Below, piece after piece: positions 38,807-48,586 of a stretch of DNA of 64,000 nt. The stretch comes from Acanthamoeba sp. SK_2022b (Eukaryota; Discosea; Longamoebia; Acanthamoebidae), in contig JANDJZ010001749.1 in assembly GCA_027943245.1 (NCBI GenBank), forward strand, positions 62,001 to 126,000, written 5' to 3'. The translations under genes and the position numbers were made by a program. The notes under the pieces were generated by a model. It did not search any database, was not told the DNA's origin, and worked only from the letters and a program-made list of their open reading frames with translations. The first letter of the stretch is position 1; the number at the start of each line of letters is the position of its first letter.

Positions 38807-38863
38807 TTAGAAGTTATACCTGCGGCGCAGGTCAGTGAGCCAGTATCTACTGGGTGTGTCCAA
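38807..38863 (-). CDS. corL: Candidate CorL-type leader peptide of corA
   Basis: 18-codon ORF with TTG start at 38863, preceded by GAGGA eight bases upstream. The product would be MDTPSRYWLTDLRRRYNF, basic at the C-terminus. It lies about 25 bases after the predicted transcription start and ~170 bases before the corA ATG. In Salmonella, corA has a leader ORF (corL) whose translation controls Rho-dependent termination in the leader; the same logic may apply here. Expression has not been shown. Confidence 0.5.
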   Translation of the reverse strand: MDTPSRYWLTDLRRRYNF

Positions 38864-38894
38864 GGCGTCTGTCCTCAATGATAATAGTGCGCGC

Positions 38895-38924
38895 ATGTTA
38901 CGCCGAGAGGAAAAAGCCTGTCAA
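38895..38924 (-). promoter_or_regulatory. Predicted corA promoter
   Basis: Minus strand TTGACA (38924-38919), 18-base spacer, TAACAT (38900-38895). Start near 38888 gives a ~248-base leader. Confidence 0.6.
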
Positions 38925-39082
38925 CACGTTAGGCGGGATAATTGCGCAACAAATCATCACGATGATCAATGGTAAAAATGGCGCTTAAACCGTGCTGAAA
39001 AAGTCGCGGCGATCGCTTACCGCCAACAAGAATGTTGTTAAGATGACATCACCCTAATGGTACGACAAGCATGCGGATTTAA

Positions 39083-39559
39083 ATGATGAAACAGATTACC
39101 GCCCATGAACTGACCGCGATGAGCGAACAGGCCGCCAGCGTGGCCCGCCTGCGCGCGCACCGCACTTTACACGAAGAGTTGAGCGACCCGGTGCAACGCC
39201 TGGCGATCGCCATGGAACCCGGCACCTATATCCGCCCGCACCGTCACCCGCAAACCTGGGAATTGCTGACGCCGCTGCGCGGCCGTTTTGTCGTGTTACA
39301 GTTCAACGATGACGGCGTCGTCACGCAGCGCACCCTGCTCGGCGAAGAAACCAAAGTGCTGGAGATGCCGGCATTTACCTGGCATGCGGTGCTGTCGGTC
39401 GATGCCGGCGGCGTGGTATTCGAAGTGAAGCAGGGCCCGTATCAGGCACTGACCGAAGAGGACTGCATGCAATGGGCGCCGCAGGAAGGCGGCGAAGGCA
39501 CCGAAGCGGTGATGCGCTGGTATGCCACCGCGCAGGTCGGCGATCGCTACCCTCACTGA
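39083..39559 (+). CDS. WbuC-family cupin protein
   Basis: 158-aa single-domain cupin of the WbuC type. The metal-binding segment appears as YIRPHRHPQTWELLTPLRGRFVVLQF (residues ~49-74), containing the paired His and the Glu of cupin motif 1; motif 2 is near AFTWHAVLSVDAGGVVFEVKQGPY. WbuC proteins are often found in polysaccharide clusters, function unknown. Here it stands alone between corA and uvrD, a place empty in E. coli. The first two codons are both Met, so the start could be 39083 or 39086. Confidence 0.82.
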   Translation: MMKQITAHELTAMSEQAASVARLRAHRTLHEELSDPVQRLAIAMEPGTYIRPHRHPQTWELLTPLRGRFVVLQFNDDGVVTQRTLLGEETKVLEMPAFTWHAVLSVDAGGVVFEVKQGPYQALTEEDCMQWAPQEGGEGTEAVMRWYATAQVGDRYPH

Positions 39560-39604
39560 TAATGAACGATTGCAGGGGCGTGCCCCTGCAACTCTCCCCT
39601 CTCT

Positions 39605-41767
39605 TTATACCGTTTCCAGGCGAGCGTAGGCCGCCACCAGCCACTTGATGCCCTCGCCCGGGAAAGCGATCTGCAGCCGGCTGTGCTCGCCGCTGCCCTC
39701 CAAATTGACGATGGTGCCTTCGCCAAACTTGGGATGGCGCACGCGCTGGCCCAGCTTGTAGCCAGTATCGTTCTCGCTGATCGGCGTGCCCATGCGGCGG
39801 TGATTGACCGGGCGCGATACGCTGGCGCGCAGGCGCACTTCTTCCACACATTCTTCCGGCAGCTCGCCGATAAAGCGCGACGGCCGGTGGTAAACCTCTT
39901 TGCCGTACAGACGGCGCGTTTCGGCATAGGTCAGCGTCAGCTTCTGCATGGCGCGCGTTACGCCCACATAGGCCAGGCGGCGCTCCTCTTCCAGACGGCC
40001 GCCTTCATCCAGCGACATCTGGCTCGGGAACATGCCTTCTTCCATGCCGACGATAAACACCAGCGGGAACTCCAGGCCCTTGGCGGAGTGCAGGGTCATC
40101 AGCTGCACCGCGTCCTGGTAGGCGTCGGCCTGGCCTTCGCCCGCCTCCAGGGCCGCATGCGACAGGAACGCCTGCAGCGGCATCAGATCCTGATCTTCTT
40201 CCTGATAGCTGAACTGGCGCGTCGCCGTCACCAGTTCCTCAAGGTTTTCGATGCGCGCCTGCCCCTTTTCGCCTTTCTCCTGCTCATACATGATGAACAG
40301 CCCGGAATCGCGGATCACCCGGTCGGTCTGCACGTGGAGCGGCATGTCGGCGGTTTCATGCGCCAGCGACTCCACCAGTTCGATAAAGCGCTGCAGCGCC
40401 GACGCGGCGCGGCCGGCCAACACTTTGTCCTGCATCAGCTCGCGCGTCGCCTGCCACAGCGTCAGCTGGCGATCGCGCGCCGCCTGGCGCACCACGTCGA
40501 GGGTACGATCGCCGATGCCGCGCGTCGGGGTGTTGACCACGCGCTCGAAGGCCGCATCGTCGTTGCGGTTGGAAATGAGGCGCAGGTAAGCCAGCGCATC
40601 CTTGATTTCCTGGCGTTCGAAGAAGCGCTGGCCGCCGTAGATGCGGTACGGCATCGCCGTCTGCAGCAGCGCCTCTTCCAGCACGCGCGACTGGGCGTTG
40701 CTGCGGTACAGGATGGAGCAGTCGTTCAGCGCCCCGCCGTTGTCCTGCCAGGTCTTGATGCGGTTGACCACGAAGCGCGCTTCGTCGAGTTCGTTGAAGG
40801 CGCAGTAGATGGAGATCGGTTCGCCTTCGCCGCCTTCGGTCCACAGGTTTTTGCCCATGCGCCCGTCGTTGTTGGCGATCAGGGTGTTGGCCGCTTTCAG
40901 GATGTTGCTGGTGGAACGGTAGTTCTGCTCCAGGCGGATGGTTTCCGCGCCGGGGAAATCTTTCAGGAAGCGCTGGATGTTTTCCACCTGCGCGCCACGC
41001 CAGCCGTAGATCGACTGGTCATCGTCACCGACGATCATCACGTTGCTGTTGCCGCCCGCCAGCAGACGGATCCAGGCGTACTGGATGCTGTTGGTATCCT
41101 GGAATTCGTCCACCAGCACGTTGGTGAAACGTTCGCGGTAGTGGTTGAGGATATGCGGCTTGTTCAGCCACAGCTCGTGCGCGCGCAGCAGCAGCTCGGC
41201 GAAATCCACCAGCCCGGCGCGATCGCAGGCTTCCTGATAGGCCTGGTAGATGCGCAGCCAGGTGGCCTCTACCGGGTTGTTGTAAGTTTCGACGTGCTGT
41301 GGGCGCAGGCCCTCGTCTTTCTTGCCGTTGATGTACCACATCGCCTGACGCGGCGGCCACTGCTTCTCGTCGACGTTCAGCGCCTTGATGATGCGCTTGA
41401 GCAGCCGCAGCTGGTCGTCGCTGTCGAGGATCTGGAAATCCTGCGGCAGGTTGGCTTCCAGGTGGTGGGCGCGCAACAGACGATGCGCCAGGCCGTGGAA
41501 GGTGCCGATCCACATGCCACCCTGACTGGTGCCGATCAGATGTTCGATACGGTGGCGCATTTCCGCCGCCGCCTTGTTGGTGAAGGTCACCGCCATGATC
41601 GAATACGGCGAACAGTTCTCCACCGACAGCAGCCAGGCGATGCGATGCACCAGTACCCGGGTCTTGCCGCTGCCCGCCCCGGCCAGAACCAACAGGTTGC
41701 TGCGCGGCGCCGCCACGGCTTCACGTTGTTTTTCATTCAGGCTGTCGAGCAGATCGGAGACGTCCAT
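39605..41767 (-). CDS. uvrD: UvrD, DNA helicase II
   Basis: 720-aa superfamily 1A helicase for nucleotide excision and mismatch repair. Walker A is AGAGSGKT (residues 29-36), Walker B VDEFQDTN, motif IV DQSIYGWRGAQ, and motifs V-VI LMTLHSAKGLEF and RRLAYVGVTRAM. The C-terminal tail GYKLGQRVRHPKFGEGTIV is the RNA-polymerase-interacting Tudor-like domain. Start 41767 (MDVSDLLDSLNEKQREAVAA) fits the family; a GTG-type start three codons upstream is unlikely. A LexA box lies 49 bases upstream. Confidence 0.97.
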   Translation of the reverse strand: MDVSDLLDSLNEKQREAVAAPRSNLLVLAGAGSGKTRVLVHRIAWLLSVENCSPYSIMAVTFTNKAAAEMRHRIEHLIGTSQGGMWIGTFHGLAHRLLRAHHLEANLPQDFQILDSDDQLRLLKRIIKALNVDEKQWPPRQAMWYINGKKDEGLRPQHVETYNNPVEATWLRIYQAYQEACDRAGLVDFAELLLRAHELWLNKPHILNHYRERFTNVLVDEFQDTNSIQYAWIRLLAGGNSNVMIVGDDDQSIYGWRGAQVENIQRFLKDFPGAETIRLEQNYRSTSNILKAANTLIANNDGRMGKNLWTEGGEGEPISIYCAFNELDEARFVVNRIKTWQDNGGALNDCSILYRSNAQSRVLEEALLQTAMPYRIYGGQRFFERQEIKDALAYLRLISNRNDDAAFERVVNTPTRGIGDRTLDVVRQAARDRQLTLWQATRELMQDKVLAGRAASALQRFIELVESLAHETADMPLHVQTDRVIRDSGLFIMYEQEKGEKGQARIENLEELVTATRQFSYQEEDQDLMPLQAFLSHAALEAGEGQADAYQDAVQLMTLHSAKGLEFPLVFIVGMEEGMFPSQMSLDEGGRLEEERRLAYVGVTRAMQKLTLTYAETRRLYGKEVYHRPSRFIGELPEECVEEVRLRASVSRPVNHRRMGTPISENDTGYKLGQRVRHPKFGEGTIVNLEGSGEHSRLQIAFPGEGIKWLVAAYARLETV

Positions 41768-41789
41768 AGGCACCACTAATGGTTAAGGG

Positions 41790-41813
41790 AAAACCCGCCG
41801 CTGACGGGTTTTT
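41790..41813 (-). terminator. Hairpin between yigB and uvrD
   Basis: Stem AAAACCCG / CGGGTTTTT (8-bp) with TTTTCCC on the minus-strand exit side. It separates yigB from uvrD in the same direction and lies downstream of the LexA box, between it and uvrD, so it could act as an attenuator for uvrD. Confidence 0.65.
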
Positions 41814-41815
41814 CA

Positions 41816-41831
41816 CTGGAAATTTATACAG
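41816..41831. promoter_or_regulatory. LexA (SOS) box of uvrD
   Basis: CTGG-AAATTTAT-ACAG: matches the LexA consensus CTGT-N8-ACAG with one substitution. uvrD is an SOS gene in E. coli. Confidence 0.75.
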
Positions 41832-41845
41832 AGTTCTGGCAGGGA

Positions 41846-42562
41846 TTATAACAATGCTGTCAGCGATGCCAACTGCGAAATCTCAATATGCGGCAGCAGG
41901 CGGCTGTCGGCGGCCCGCATCAGGCAGCGTTGCCGATCGTTGATCCAACAGGCCTGCAGCCCCGCGCGCAGCGCGCCGGCGACGTCGGTAGTCAGATCGT
42001 CGCCCACGTGCAGGATCTGCTCGGGCGCCACGCCCAGCCGCTCGACGGCCAGGTGGTACATGTCCTGGTACGGTTTGGCGCGGCCGTCCGGCCCGGAGCG
42101 CAACACGAACTGGAAGTAGCCGTCCAGGCCACACTGTGCCGGATCGGCGTTGCCGTTGGTGATCGCCACCAGCGGATAGCGCGCGGCCAGCGCCTTCAGT
42201 GTGGCGTGGGTCGCTTCCGGTACCTCGATGCGGCTGCGCCACAGCGCGAAGTTTTGCATCGCCGCATCGGCCCCGATCGCCGCGTCGGCATCGCGCAGCC
42301 CCTGCCGGCTCAGCGCCAGATGAATAGCGCGCCAGCGCCACTGGGTGACGTCGTGGTAGATCTCCGGATCCTGCTCGCGCAGCTCCTGACGCAGGCGGTG
42401 GAAATCCGCCGACTGGAAGCTGTTCAGACCGGGATGGTAGCTCTGCAGGAAGGCCACCGACTGTTGTTCGGTCTGTCTAATCACCGGGCGATTGTCATAC
42501 AGCGTGTCGTCCAGATCGAAAGTCAGCGCCGCCAGCGGGCGCAGCGGGCGATAAAAATGCAT
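41846..42562 (-). CDS. yigB: YigB, HAD-family FMN phosphatase
   Basis: 238-aa haloacid dehalogenase enzyme. Motif [11 protein letters not shown] is near residue 15, motif [14 protein letters not shown], and motif [23 protein letters not shown]. coli YigB dephosphorylates FMN in riboflavin biosynthesis. The ATG at 42562-42560 overlaps the xerC stop by one base (TGATG), so translation is coupled to xerC, as in E. coli dapF-yigA-xerC-yigB. Confidence 0.94.
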   Translation of the reverse strand: MHFYRPLRPLAALTFDLDDTLYDNRPVIRQTEQQSVAFLQSYHPGLNSFQSADFHRLRQELREQDPEIYHDVTQWRWRAIHLALSRQGLRDADAAIGADAAMQNFALWRSRIEVPEATHATLKALAARYPLVAITNGNADPAQCGLDGYFQFVLRSGPDGRAKPYQDMYHLAVERLGVAPEQILHVGDDLTTDVAGALRAGLQACWINDRQRCLMRAADSRLLPHIEISQLASLTALL

Positions 42563-43473
42563 CAGGATTTCCCCCGTTTGGCGCGCGGATGCGCGGCATC
42601 GTACACGTTCGCCAGATGTTGAAAGTCGAGGTGGGTATAAATTTGCGTGGTGGTCAGGTTGGCGTGGCCGAGCAGCTCCTGCACCGCGCGCAGATCGCCG
42701 CTGGACTCCAGCATGTGGGTAGCGAAGGAGTGGCGCAGCTTGTGCGGGTGGATATGGCTGTTGACGCCCTGTTTCACGCCCCATTCGGCGAAGCGCTTTT
42801 GCACATTGCGCGTCGAAATGCGCCGCCCCTGATTGGACAGGAACATCGCGTCATCTTCCGGCCCGAACAGATCGCGCATCGCCAGCCAGTGTTCCAGCCA
42901 GGTGACGGCGGTGCGCCCGATCGGCAATTTGCGCTCTTTGCTGCCTTTCCCCATCACCCACACCTCGCCGGCGGCCATGTCGACATGGCGGCAATCCAGC
43001 CCCACCAGCTCGGAGAGGCGCAGGCCGGCGCCGTACATCACCTCCAGCATGGCGCGATCGCGCACCGCCAGCGGATCGTTGAGATCGATCTCCAGCAGCT
43101 GGTTCATTTCATCGACGTCGATGTTTTTCGGCAGATGGCGGCCGCTGCGCGGCGTGCGGATGCCTTTGGCGGGGTTGGCGTGCAATACGCCCTGGCTGAC
43201 CAGCCAGTCGAGGAAACTGCGCAACGAAGAGAGCCGCAGCGCCAGGCTGGCGGACTGCAGGCCGGCGCGTTTGCTGCGCGCCGCCAGCATGCGCACCCGG
43301 GCGGCGTCCAGCGCCGTCCAGTCGGTGACGCCAATCTCCTGCGCCAGGCACATCAGCGCCGCCAGCTGGCGCGAATAGCTGAGCTGCGTCAGCGGGCTGA
43401 GTTGCCGTTCTACCTTGAGATAACGCAGAAAAGCGTCCACCGGCTGCTGCAGGCTGGGCGCAATCGGCGTCAT
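42562..43473 (-). CDS. xerC: XerC, site-specific tyrosine recombinase
   Basis: 303-aa recombinase that with XerD resolves chromosome dimers at dif. All six catalytic residues are visible: R152 (GLRLSELVG), K176 (MGKGSKERK), H244 and R247 ([13 protein letters not shown]), H270 (LLGHANL) and Y279 (TQIYTHLD). The N-terminal SAM-like core-binding domain covers residues ~1-100. The stop overlaps the start of yigB by one base and the start overlaps the yigA stop by four bases. It is the housekeeping enzyme, not a mobile-element integrase. Confidence 0.98.
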   Translation of the reverse strand: MTPIAPSLQQPVDAFLRYLKVERQLSPLTQLSYSRQLAALMCLAQEIGVTDWTALDAARVRMLAARSKRAGLQSASLALRLSSLRSFLDWLVSQGVLHANPAKGIRTPRSGRHLPKNIDVDEMNQLLEIDLNDPLAVRDRAMLEVMYGAGLRLSELVGLDCRHVDMAAGEVWVMGKGSKERKLPIGRTAVTWLEHWLAMRDLFGPEDDAMFLSNQGRRISTRNVQKRFAEWGVKQGVNSHIHPHKLRHSFATHMLESSGDLRAVQELLGHANLTTTQIYTHLDFQHLANVYDAAHPRAKRGKS

Positions 43474-44183
43474 GCGCGTTCGACCCAGCGTTCCAGCAGT
43501 TCCGGCAGCATGCGCGCCAGTTGATTGAGCATCACCGTGCCCATGCCCTGCTGATAGTGTTGCGTATCGCGGCTGCTGAAGATCACCATGCCCAGTTCGC
43601 CGTCGTCGCCCAGCATCGACAGCGCCACCGAGCCAATCTGGCCAATCTGTTTGGCCTGCGGCAGCAGCAGCAGCAGTTCGGGGCCGTTCAGGCCGCCGAG
43701 GTAGTGTTGTTCGCTGCCCAGCCGCTGAATGCGGAACGGCTCGAACGCCGAACGCGTCAGCGCCAGGTGGGTAAAGTCGGAAGGCGCGCCGATCTTCCAG
43801 CGTTCGGCGAACAGGCGCACCGTGGCACCGGCCAAACCGAAGCCGCGCGCCCAGCGCTGCAGCCGGTTGAGCATGTCCTGCAGGCTATCGGCGGTGGCCA
43901 AATCGGCCTGCAGGTGCAGCAACCGGGCGAACAGCGCTTCGTTGGCGCTGGCCTGTTCCATCAACAGCGTGATCTCTTCTTCCAGCCGTTCGATGTGATT
44001 GCGCTGGCGGGCCAGATGCCATTCCACCAGCGAAACGGTGCCGCGCACCGGGTGCGGCACGCGCATCTGCTCAACCTGGCGTGCGTTGCGAATAAAGAAA
44101 TCCGGGTTCTGCAGCAGATACTGCATTACGGTGTCGTCATCCAGCGCCAGGCCGGCGACGCTCTGTTCTTCTACGCTCTTCAT
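43470..44183 (-). CDS. yigA: YigA, DUF484 family protein
   Basis: 237-aa GAF-like protein of the DUF484 family. It starts [33 protein letters not shown], has a helical coiled segment [35 protein letters not shown] (residues ~57-92), then a GAF-like sensory domain ending WVERA. Function unknown. It overlaps dapF and xerC by four bases each, in the order dapF-yigA-xerC-yigB. Confidence 0.92.
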   Translation of the reverse strand: MKSVEEQSVAGLALDDDTVMQYLLQNPDFFIRNARQVEQMRVPHPVRGTVSLVEWHLARQRNHIERLEEEITLLMEQASANEALFARLLHLQADLATADSLQDMLNRLQRWARGFGLAGATVRLFAERWKIGAPSDFTHLALTRSAFEPFRIQRLGSEQHYLGGLNGPELLLLLPQAKQIGQIGSVALSMLGDDGELGMVIFSSRDTQHYQQGMGTVMLNQLARMLPELLERWVERA

Positions 44184-45004
44184 AGATGAATAAATCCGTC
44201 ATAGACATGGGTTGCCGGGCCGGTCATAAACAGCGGGTTGCCCGGCCCTTTCCAGCGAATATGCAGGCTGCCGCCCGGCAGTTCTACATGCACCTCTTCT
44301 GACAGCAATTCCTGTTGGATCCCCACCGCCACCGCCGCACAGGCGCCGCTGCCGCAGGCCTGCGTTTCGCCGGCGCCGCGCTCGTAAACGCGCAGCTTGA
44401 TGTGATCGCGGCTGACCACCTGCATAAAGCCGATGTTGGCCCGTTCCGGGAAGCGCTCATGCCCTTCCAGCACCGGCCCGAGCAGCTCCACCTTGGCGGT
44501 TTTTACATCATCCACCTGCAAAACACAATGCGGGTTGCCCATCGACACCACGCCGCACAGCACGGTCTGTTCCGCCGCGCGCATGATGTAGGTCTTTTCG
44601 GCCTTGGCGGCGCGGAACGGCACCGCCTGCGGATCGAAGTTCGGCTCACCCATGTTGACGCACACCAGATCGTCGTCGGTGACGCTGAGCACCATGCGCC
44701 CGGTTTGGGTGCTGACGCGGATATCGCGCTTGTTGGTCAGCCCTTTCAGCCGCACAAAGCGCGCGAAGCAGCGTGCGCCGTTGCCGCACTGCGCCACTTC
44801 GCTGCCGTCGGCGTTGAAAATTCGGTAGTGAAAATCCAGCTCGGGATCGTAAGGCGGTTCTACCACCAGCATCTGGTCAAAGCCGACGCCCAGGTGCCGA
44901 TCGGCCAGCCGGCGGATCAGCTCAGGTGAAAAATAGACATTCTGTGTAACGGCATCGACCACCATAAAGTCGTTGCCCAGACCGTGCATTTTGGAGAACT
45001 GCAT
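44180..45004 (-). CDS. dapF: DapF, diaminopimelate epimerase
   Basis: 274-aa pyridoxal-independent epimerase interconverting LL- and meso-diaminopimelate for lysine and peptidoglycan synthesis. Both catalytic cysteines are present: C73 in [10 protein letters not shown] and the second in [13 protein letters not shown] near residue 217. The N-terminus [18 protein letters not shown] is the family start. It heads dapF-yigA-xerC-yigB and follows lptM by 71 bases. Confidence 0.98.
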   Translation of the reverse strand: MQFSKMHGLGNDFMVVDAVTQNVYFSPELIRRLADRHLGVGFDQMLVVEPPYDPELDFHYRIFNADGSEVAQCGNGARCFARFVRLKGLTNKRDIRVSTQTGRMVLSVTDDDLVCVNMGEPNFDPQAVPFRAAKAEKTYIMRAAEQTVLCGVVSMGNPHCVLQVDDVKTAKVELLGPVLEGHERFPERANIGFMQVVSRDHIKLRVYERGAGETQACGSGACAAVAVGIQQELLSEEVHVELPGGSLHIRWKGPGNPLFMTGPATHVYDGFIHL

Positions 45005-45075
45005 ATCATACTCCGCTATCTGGACGCGCTATCCGTCTTGATTTTGCGGCGGCGCTCGCCACCGCAAACAGGGTG

Positions 45076-45282
45076 TTACTGGTCGACCATCGACGGTTTT
45101 TGCTGAGAGCCAGACTGCTCCTGCTGGTTCTTTTGCACCTGATCGCCCGTTTGCACCGGCGGCTTGGCCGGTTTTTGGCCGGCGGAATCGGCAGGTGGGA
45201 AGTAAAGCGGGCCCTTCAGACCACAGCCGGCGAGGCCGGTAAGCAGAACTGCCATCAGCGCATAGCGTAGTTGTTTTTTCAT
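45076..45282 (-). CDS. lptM: LptM (YifL), lipoprotein for LPS translocon maturation
   Basis: 68-aa small lipoprotein. Signal MKKQLRYALMAVLLTGLAGC with lipobox LAGC and then CGLKGPLYFPPAD, the conserved start of the mature protein. In E. coli LptM promotes assembly of LptD-LptE in the outer membrane. The remainder is a Gln/Lys/Pro-rich tail. A start two codons earlier (45288) is also possible. It is divergent from cyaY and upstream of dapF, as in E. coli. Confidence 0.93.
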   Translation of the reverse strand: MKKQLRYALMAVLLTGLAGCGLKGPLYFPPADSAGQKPAKPPVQTGDQVQKNQQEQSGSQQKPSMVDQ

Positions 45283-45360
45283 TTGCATTAATGCCTGTAA
45301 TTCATGCGTCCAAGGTCTCTATAATCGCAGGTGGATCATGAAAAGCAATAGGAATTGAAT

Positions 45361-45681
45361 ATGAACGACAGCGAGTTTCATCAGTTGGCCGACCAGCTGA
45401 TGCTGAATATTGAAGAGACACTGGACGATTTTGACGGCGATGCGGACATCGATTACGAAACCAATGGCGGCGTGATGACGCTGAGCTTCGAAAACGGCAC
45501 CAAAATCGTCATCAACCGCCAAGAGCCACTGCACCAGGTGTGGCTCGCCACCAAGGCCGGCGGTTACCACTTCAACTACCGCGACGGCGTCTGGCTATGC
45601 GATCGCAGCGGGCAGCCGTTTTATCAGCTGCTCAGCGAAGCGGCCAGCGCACAGGCCGGTGAGGAACTGCAGTTTTCCTGA
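45361..45681 (+). CDS. cyaY: CyaY, frataxin-like iron-sulfur assembly regulator
   Basis: 106-aa frataxin orthologue that binds iron and modulates IscS in Fe-S cluster assembly. The acidic ridge [19 protein letters not shown] (residues ~20-37) and the strand [30 protein letters not shown] are diagnostic. Start at 45361 gives the standard length; a TTG two codons upstream is not needed. It lies between divergent lptM and convergent cyaA, as in E. coli. Confidence 0.97.
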   Translation: MNDSEFHQLADQLMLNIEETLDDFDGDADIDYETNGGVMTLSFENGTKIVINRQEPLHQVWLATKAGGYHFNYRDGVWLCDRSGQPFYQLLSEAASAQAGEELQFS

Positions 45682-45717
45682 GGCGATGCAGGGCTCGGCA
45701 ACCGAGCCCTTGCGGCG

Positions 45718-48270
45718 TCAATGCAGCTGGAACTGCTGTTTGAGCGGCTGTGCGGCGCCATCGGCCACCGTCACGCACAGGCTGGACAGCACGTTGCTGC
45801 GGAACGGGATCACCTGCGTGCGCCCGTCGAGCTGCACGATCTGATAGAACTGCGGCAGGTTGAAGTTGATGAAGCTGGAGCCGTAGGTGAAGCGATCGTG
45901 CGATGAGGAGTAGAAGCGGCTGACGTCGCGCACCAGCTCCTCTTTACTGCCCTCGCAGTGGTGATACACCTCCACCCGATTCGACTCGTCCAGAATATAG
46001 ATGTTGAAGCCCTTGTCGTCCGAGGTGTCTTCGAAGAAGAACTGGATGATCCCCTCGCTGGCGAAGCCATCTACCACCGGCGGCAGATGCACCTGATCGG
46101 TTTCCACCTTGATAGACAGGCCGTGCAGCTTGTTGTTGGAGATGGCGCCGTAAAACTCCACCGCGTTCTCCAGCTTTTGCACCGACACGCTCAGGCGTTC
46201 GAAGAACAGCCCCCAGGTCTGCCCGGCGACGCGTACCGCCTTGAAGCGGCCGGGCTCCAGGCGGGTGCTGGACAGGCGCAGCTCAATGCACTCCGATACC
46301 AACTGCTGGATGCGGGTGCGGATCAGGCCGCGCAGGTGCTGGCTGTAGCAGAACACTTCCACCGACTCCGGCGGCGCGGCGTCCTGGTGCATTTTGCCGA
46401 GAATGGTTTTCAGCGCTTCCAGCACCGACTGTTCGCCGCTGAAATGCAGGGTGCGCACTTCGTTCCAGGAGTTGCGGTACAGCAGATCGATGCTGCCGAC
46501 CAGGCACTGCTGCTGCTGGCCGAAGCTGAACACGTCCAGCTTGCGGAAATCGAAGTGCACCACCTGGTTGCGGAAGGCGGCGGTCGGATCGTTTTCCAGA
46601 TTGACGATGATCGCCAGATGGCGAATTTCGCACGGGCTGTACAGCGCTTTCGGCGTCGGCGCCGGCAGGCGCAGCGGGAAGTGATGAGAAACGTCGGCCA
46701 CCAGTTCCTGCAGCTTGGCGGTGTCGCACAGGTTGCCGCTCTTGATGTGCAGGCGGGTCTGCGGAGTCAGCAGGCCGTTGAAATAGGCCCAGGCCACCAG
46801 CTTGTTCAGGTAGCGGTTATATTCCAGCGGCTGATGGCTGACGATCGAATCCATGGCCGGCGCCTGATTATACAGGTACCAGCCGGTGCGGTTGGCGCGG
46901 CCAACCGGCACGTGAATAAAGGTTAAATCGTTTTCCGACAGGTCCGGCGAAATCTGCGGGTTCACCAGCGTCACCTTGCCGGGCAGCGCCTCGAACGCCG
47001 CGTACAGTTTGCGGGTCAGCACGCCGATATCCTGCGGGCTGGCGCTGACGCTGAGGTTGTTGCGGCGGGCGAAACGGATCAGGTTGCGGTAGCTCTGCAT
47101 CATCGCGTCGAGCAACTCGTTATGCGCTTCACGCACCCGTTCGATTTTCCAGTTGGCGCGGTTGTCCAGCATCGCCAGACGCTCTTCGCTCCAGCCCCAC
47201 TCGCTGACCAGCTGGCTGAGGATCTCGCGCCGCCAGCCGACGCAGGCCTTGGCCAGCGACAGTTTTTCACACACTTTCAGGTAGAAACAGCGGCGGGCCA
47301 GATCGAGGCGGGTGGTGTCGTTGATGTCGGTCAGGTAGCGGGTCACGCGCTCGAGCATCATGCAATAGGCATCGAGCCCGAAGCTGACGATCTCCCCCTG
47401 ATGCAGGCGGTGTTTGATGTCCGTCGCCAGCAGCTGGGTATTGGGGTATTCCCAGGAATAGGCTTCCAGCAGCAGGGTCTTCAGCACCGCCTTGTAAGGC
47501 GAATCGATGCTCTTGTACAGCTGCCACAGGCTGGCGCCGAAATACTCTTCCGCCGACAGCGAACTCAGGCCGCCGAGATCCAGCCACTCGTTCGGCGTCA
47601 GCGCGCCCTGCGCGTACAGCGACAGCACGTATTCATCGTAGTGCGCTTCTTCTTCGCCCGGCACCATGTTCCACAGGATGCGTTTGCCGGCCAGGCGCAC
47701 CGCGGTGCGGTAGAATTCGTCGAGCAACAGGATATGCTGCGTCGAGCCGCAGTCTTCGCCGCCCAGGCTGCCGCTTTCATTATGGCGGAAGCGGTTTTCG
47801 TCGATCAGGAAGAAGCTGACTTCCACCCCCATCGAGGCGGCCCACTTCTCAAGCAGGCTGCATTTTTGCTGCAGGCGGGTGCGTTCTTCGTTGTCCAGCC
47901 AGGACTGGTGGCAGACCCAGATGTCGAGATCCGAGCTGCAGCTTTGGCCGATAGACGAGGTGCTGCCCATCGAGTAGACGCCGGTGATCGGCAGCTCGCC
48001 GCTGGCCGGTTTGTCAAACGGGCTGCCCCATTTGTCTTCTAAATCGTTCAGGTAATCTTGTTGAGTTTCATCAGGCGTGTAGAGGCAAATGCCATGGGGA
48101 ACGTTACCGTTCAGGTAACCCGGCATCAGCGGGTGGTGGTGGTGCAGTAAGGTGGGCAGCAGACTGTATACCCGTTGAAACGCGGGCTTCATAGCCGCCA
48201 GGGCGCGATCGACGCGTAGCTGATTGATCGCATCCAGTCTCTGCTTCAATGTCTCGATGTAGAGGTACAA
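45718..48270 (-). CDS. cyaA: CyaA, class I adenylate cyclase
   Basis: 850-aa cytoplasmic enzyme that makes cAMP; its activity responds to phosphorylated enzyme IIA-glucose. The catalytic nucleotidyltransferase motif is [18 protein letters not shown]102-S103 with D114 and D116. The start is TTG at 48270, the same unusual start codon as in E. coli, which limits expression. The C-terminal regulatory half extends from ~540. The CRP site 95-115 bases upstream indicates feedback repression. Confidence 0.97.
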   Translation of the reverse strand: MYLYIETLKQRLDAINQLRVDRALAAMKPAFQRVYSLLPTLLHHHHPLMPGYLNGNVPHGICLYTPDETQQDYLNDLEDKWGSPFDKPASGELPITGVYSMGSTSSIGQSCSSDLDIWVCHQSWLDNEERTRLQQKCSLLEKWAASMGVEVSFFLIDENRFRHNESGSLGGEDCGSTQHILLLDEFYRTAVRLAGKRILWNMVPGEEEAHYDEYVLSLYAQGALTPNEWLDLGGLSSLSAEEYFGASLWQLYKSIDSPYKAVLKTLLLEAYSWEYPNTQLLATDIKHRLHQGEIVSFGLDAYCMMLERVTRYLTDINDTTRLDLARRCFYLKVCEKLSLAKACVGWRREILSQLVSEWGWSEERLAMLDNRANWKIERVREAHNELLDAMMQSYRNLIRFARRNNLSVSASPQDIGVLTRKLYAAFEALPGKVTLVNPQISPDLSENDLTFIHVPVGRANRTGWYLYNQAPAMDSIVSHQPLEYNRYLNKLVAWAYFNGLLTPQTRLHIKSGNLCDTAKLQELVADVSHHFPLRLPAPTPKALYSPCEIRHLAIIVNLENDPTAAFRNQVVHFDFRKLDVFSFGQQQQCLVGSIDLLYRNSWNEVRTLHFSGEQSVLEALKTILGKMHQDAAPPESVEVFCYSQHLRGLIRTRIQQLVSECIELRLSSTRLEPGRFKAVRVAGQTWGLFFERLSVSVQKLENAVEFYGAISNNKLHGLSIKVETDQVHLPPVVDGFASEGIIQFFFEDTSDDKGFNIYILDESNRVEVYHHCEGSKEELVRDVSRFYSSSHDRFTYGSSFINFNLPQFYQIVQLDGRTQVIPFRSNVLSSLCVTVADGAAQPLKQQFQLH

Positions 48271-48586
48271 GACGTCTCGCCTGATTATCCCGGTGTTTAG
48301 AAAAAAACCCGTATTCCATAAGCGCCGTTAGTGTAAGAAGAATATTTGGCGACTTATTGCTGGAAACGTGATCAATTTAACACCTTGCTGATTGACCGTA
48401 AAGGAGGTAACGCTTCACAATTATTGTAGCGCTTCCCTAAACGATTTACCCGCAGTGTTAACTGCCCCAAAGCACATCACACGTCCCTTTGATTCCGTTG
48501 TCCTTTTTCCGCCTCCGGCTTCTTGCACTGACAGTATTGGCTCTCAGTGGTAGGATGGATGGCGAAATATAAAAACGGTAACAAGC
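48271..48586. promoter_or_regulatory. Divergent cyaA / hemC control region
   Basis: 316 bases between divergent starts. The CRP site (48364-48385) lies on the cyaA side. The hemC promoter should lie in the right half (48480-48580); exact boxes were not assigned. No gene is apparent. Confidence 0.7.
48364..48385. promoter_or_regulatory. CRP site of cyaA
   Basis: AAACGTGATCAATTTAACACCT; on the cyaA strand AGGTGTTAAATTGATCACGTTT, which matches the E. coli cyaA CRP site as I remember it. CRP-cAMP represses cyaA. Confidence 0.85.

Larger units (their letters stand above)
38641..39082. promoter_or_regulatory. corA leader and corA / cupin divergent region
   Basis: 442 bases between corA (leftward) and the cupin gene (rightward). 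The corA side holds a predicted sigma-70 promoter (38895-38924), a leader ORF (38807-38863) and a second, 12-codon ATG frame (38710-38748) without a clear ribosome site. The right part (38930-39082) should contain the cupin promoter; I saw nothing else definite. Confidence 0.6.

Noticed and set aside
39683..41779. 698-codon plus-strand open frame opposite uvrD
   Set aside because: Antisense shadow of uvrD without any recognisable motif or ribosome site.
42562..43473. xerC as a phage or island integrase
   Set aside because: It sits in the conserved dapF-yigA-xerC-yigB operon and has the length and motifs of the chromosomal enzyme.
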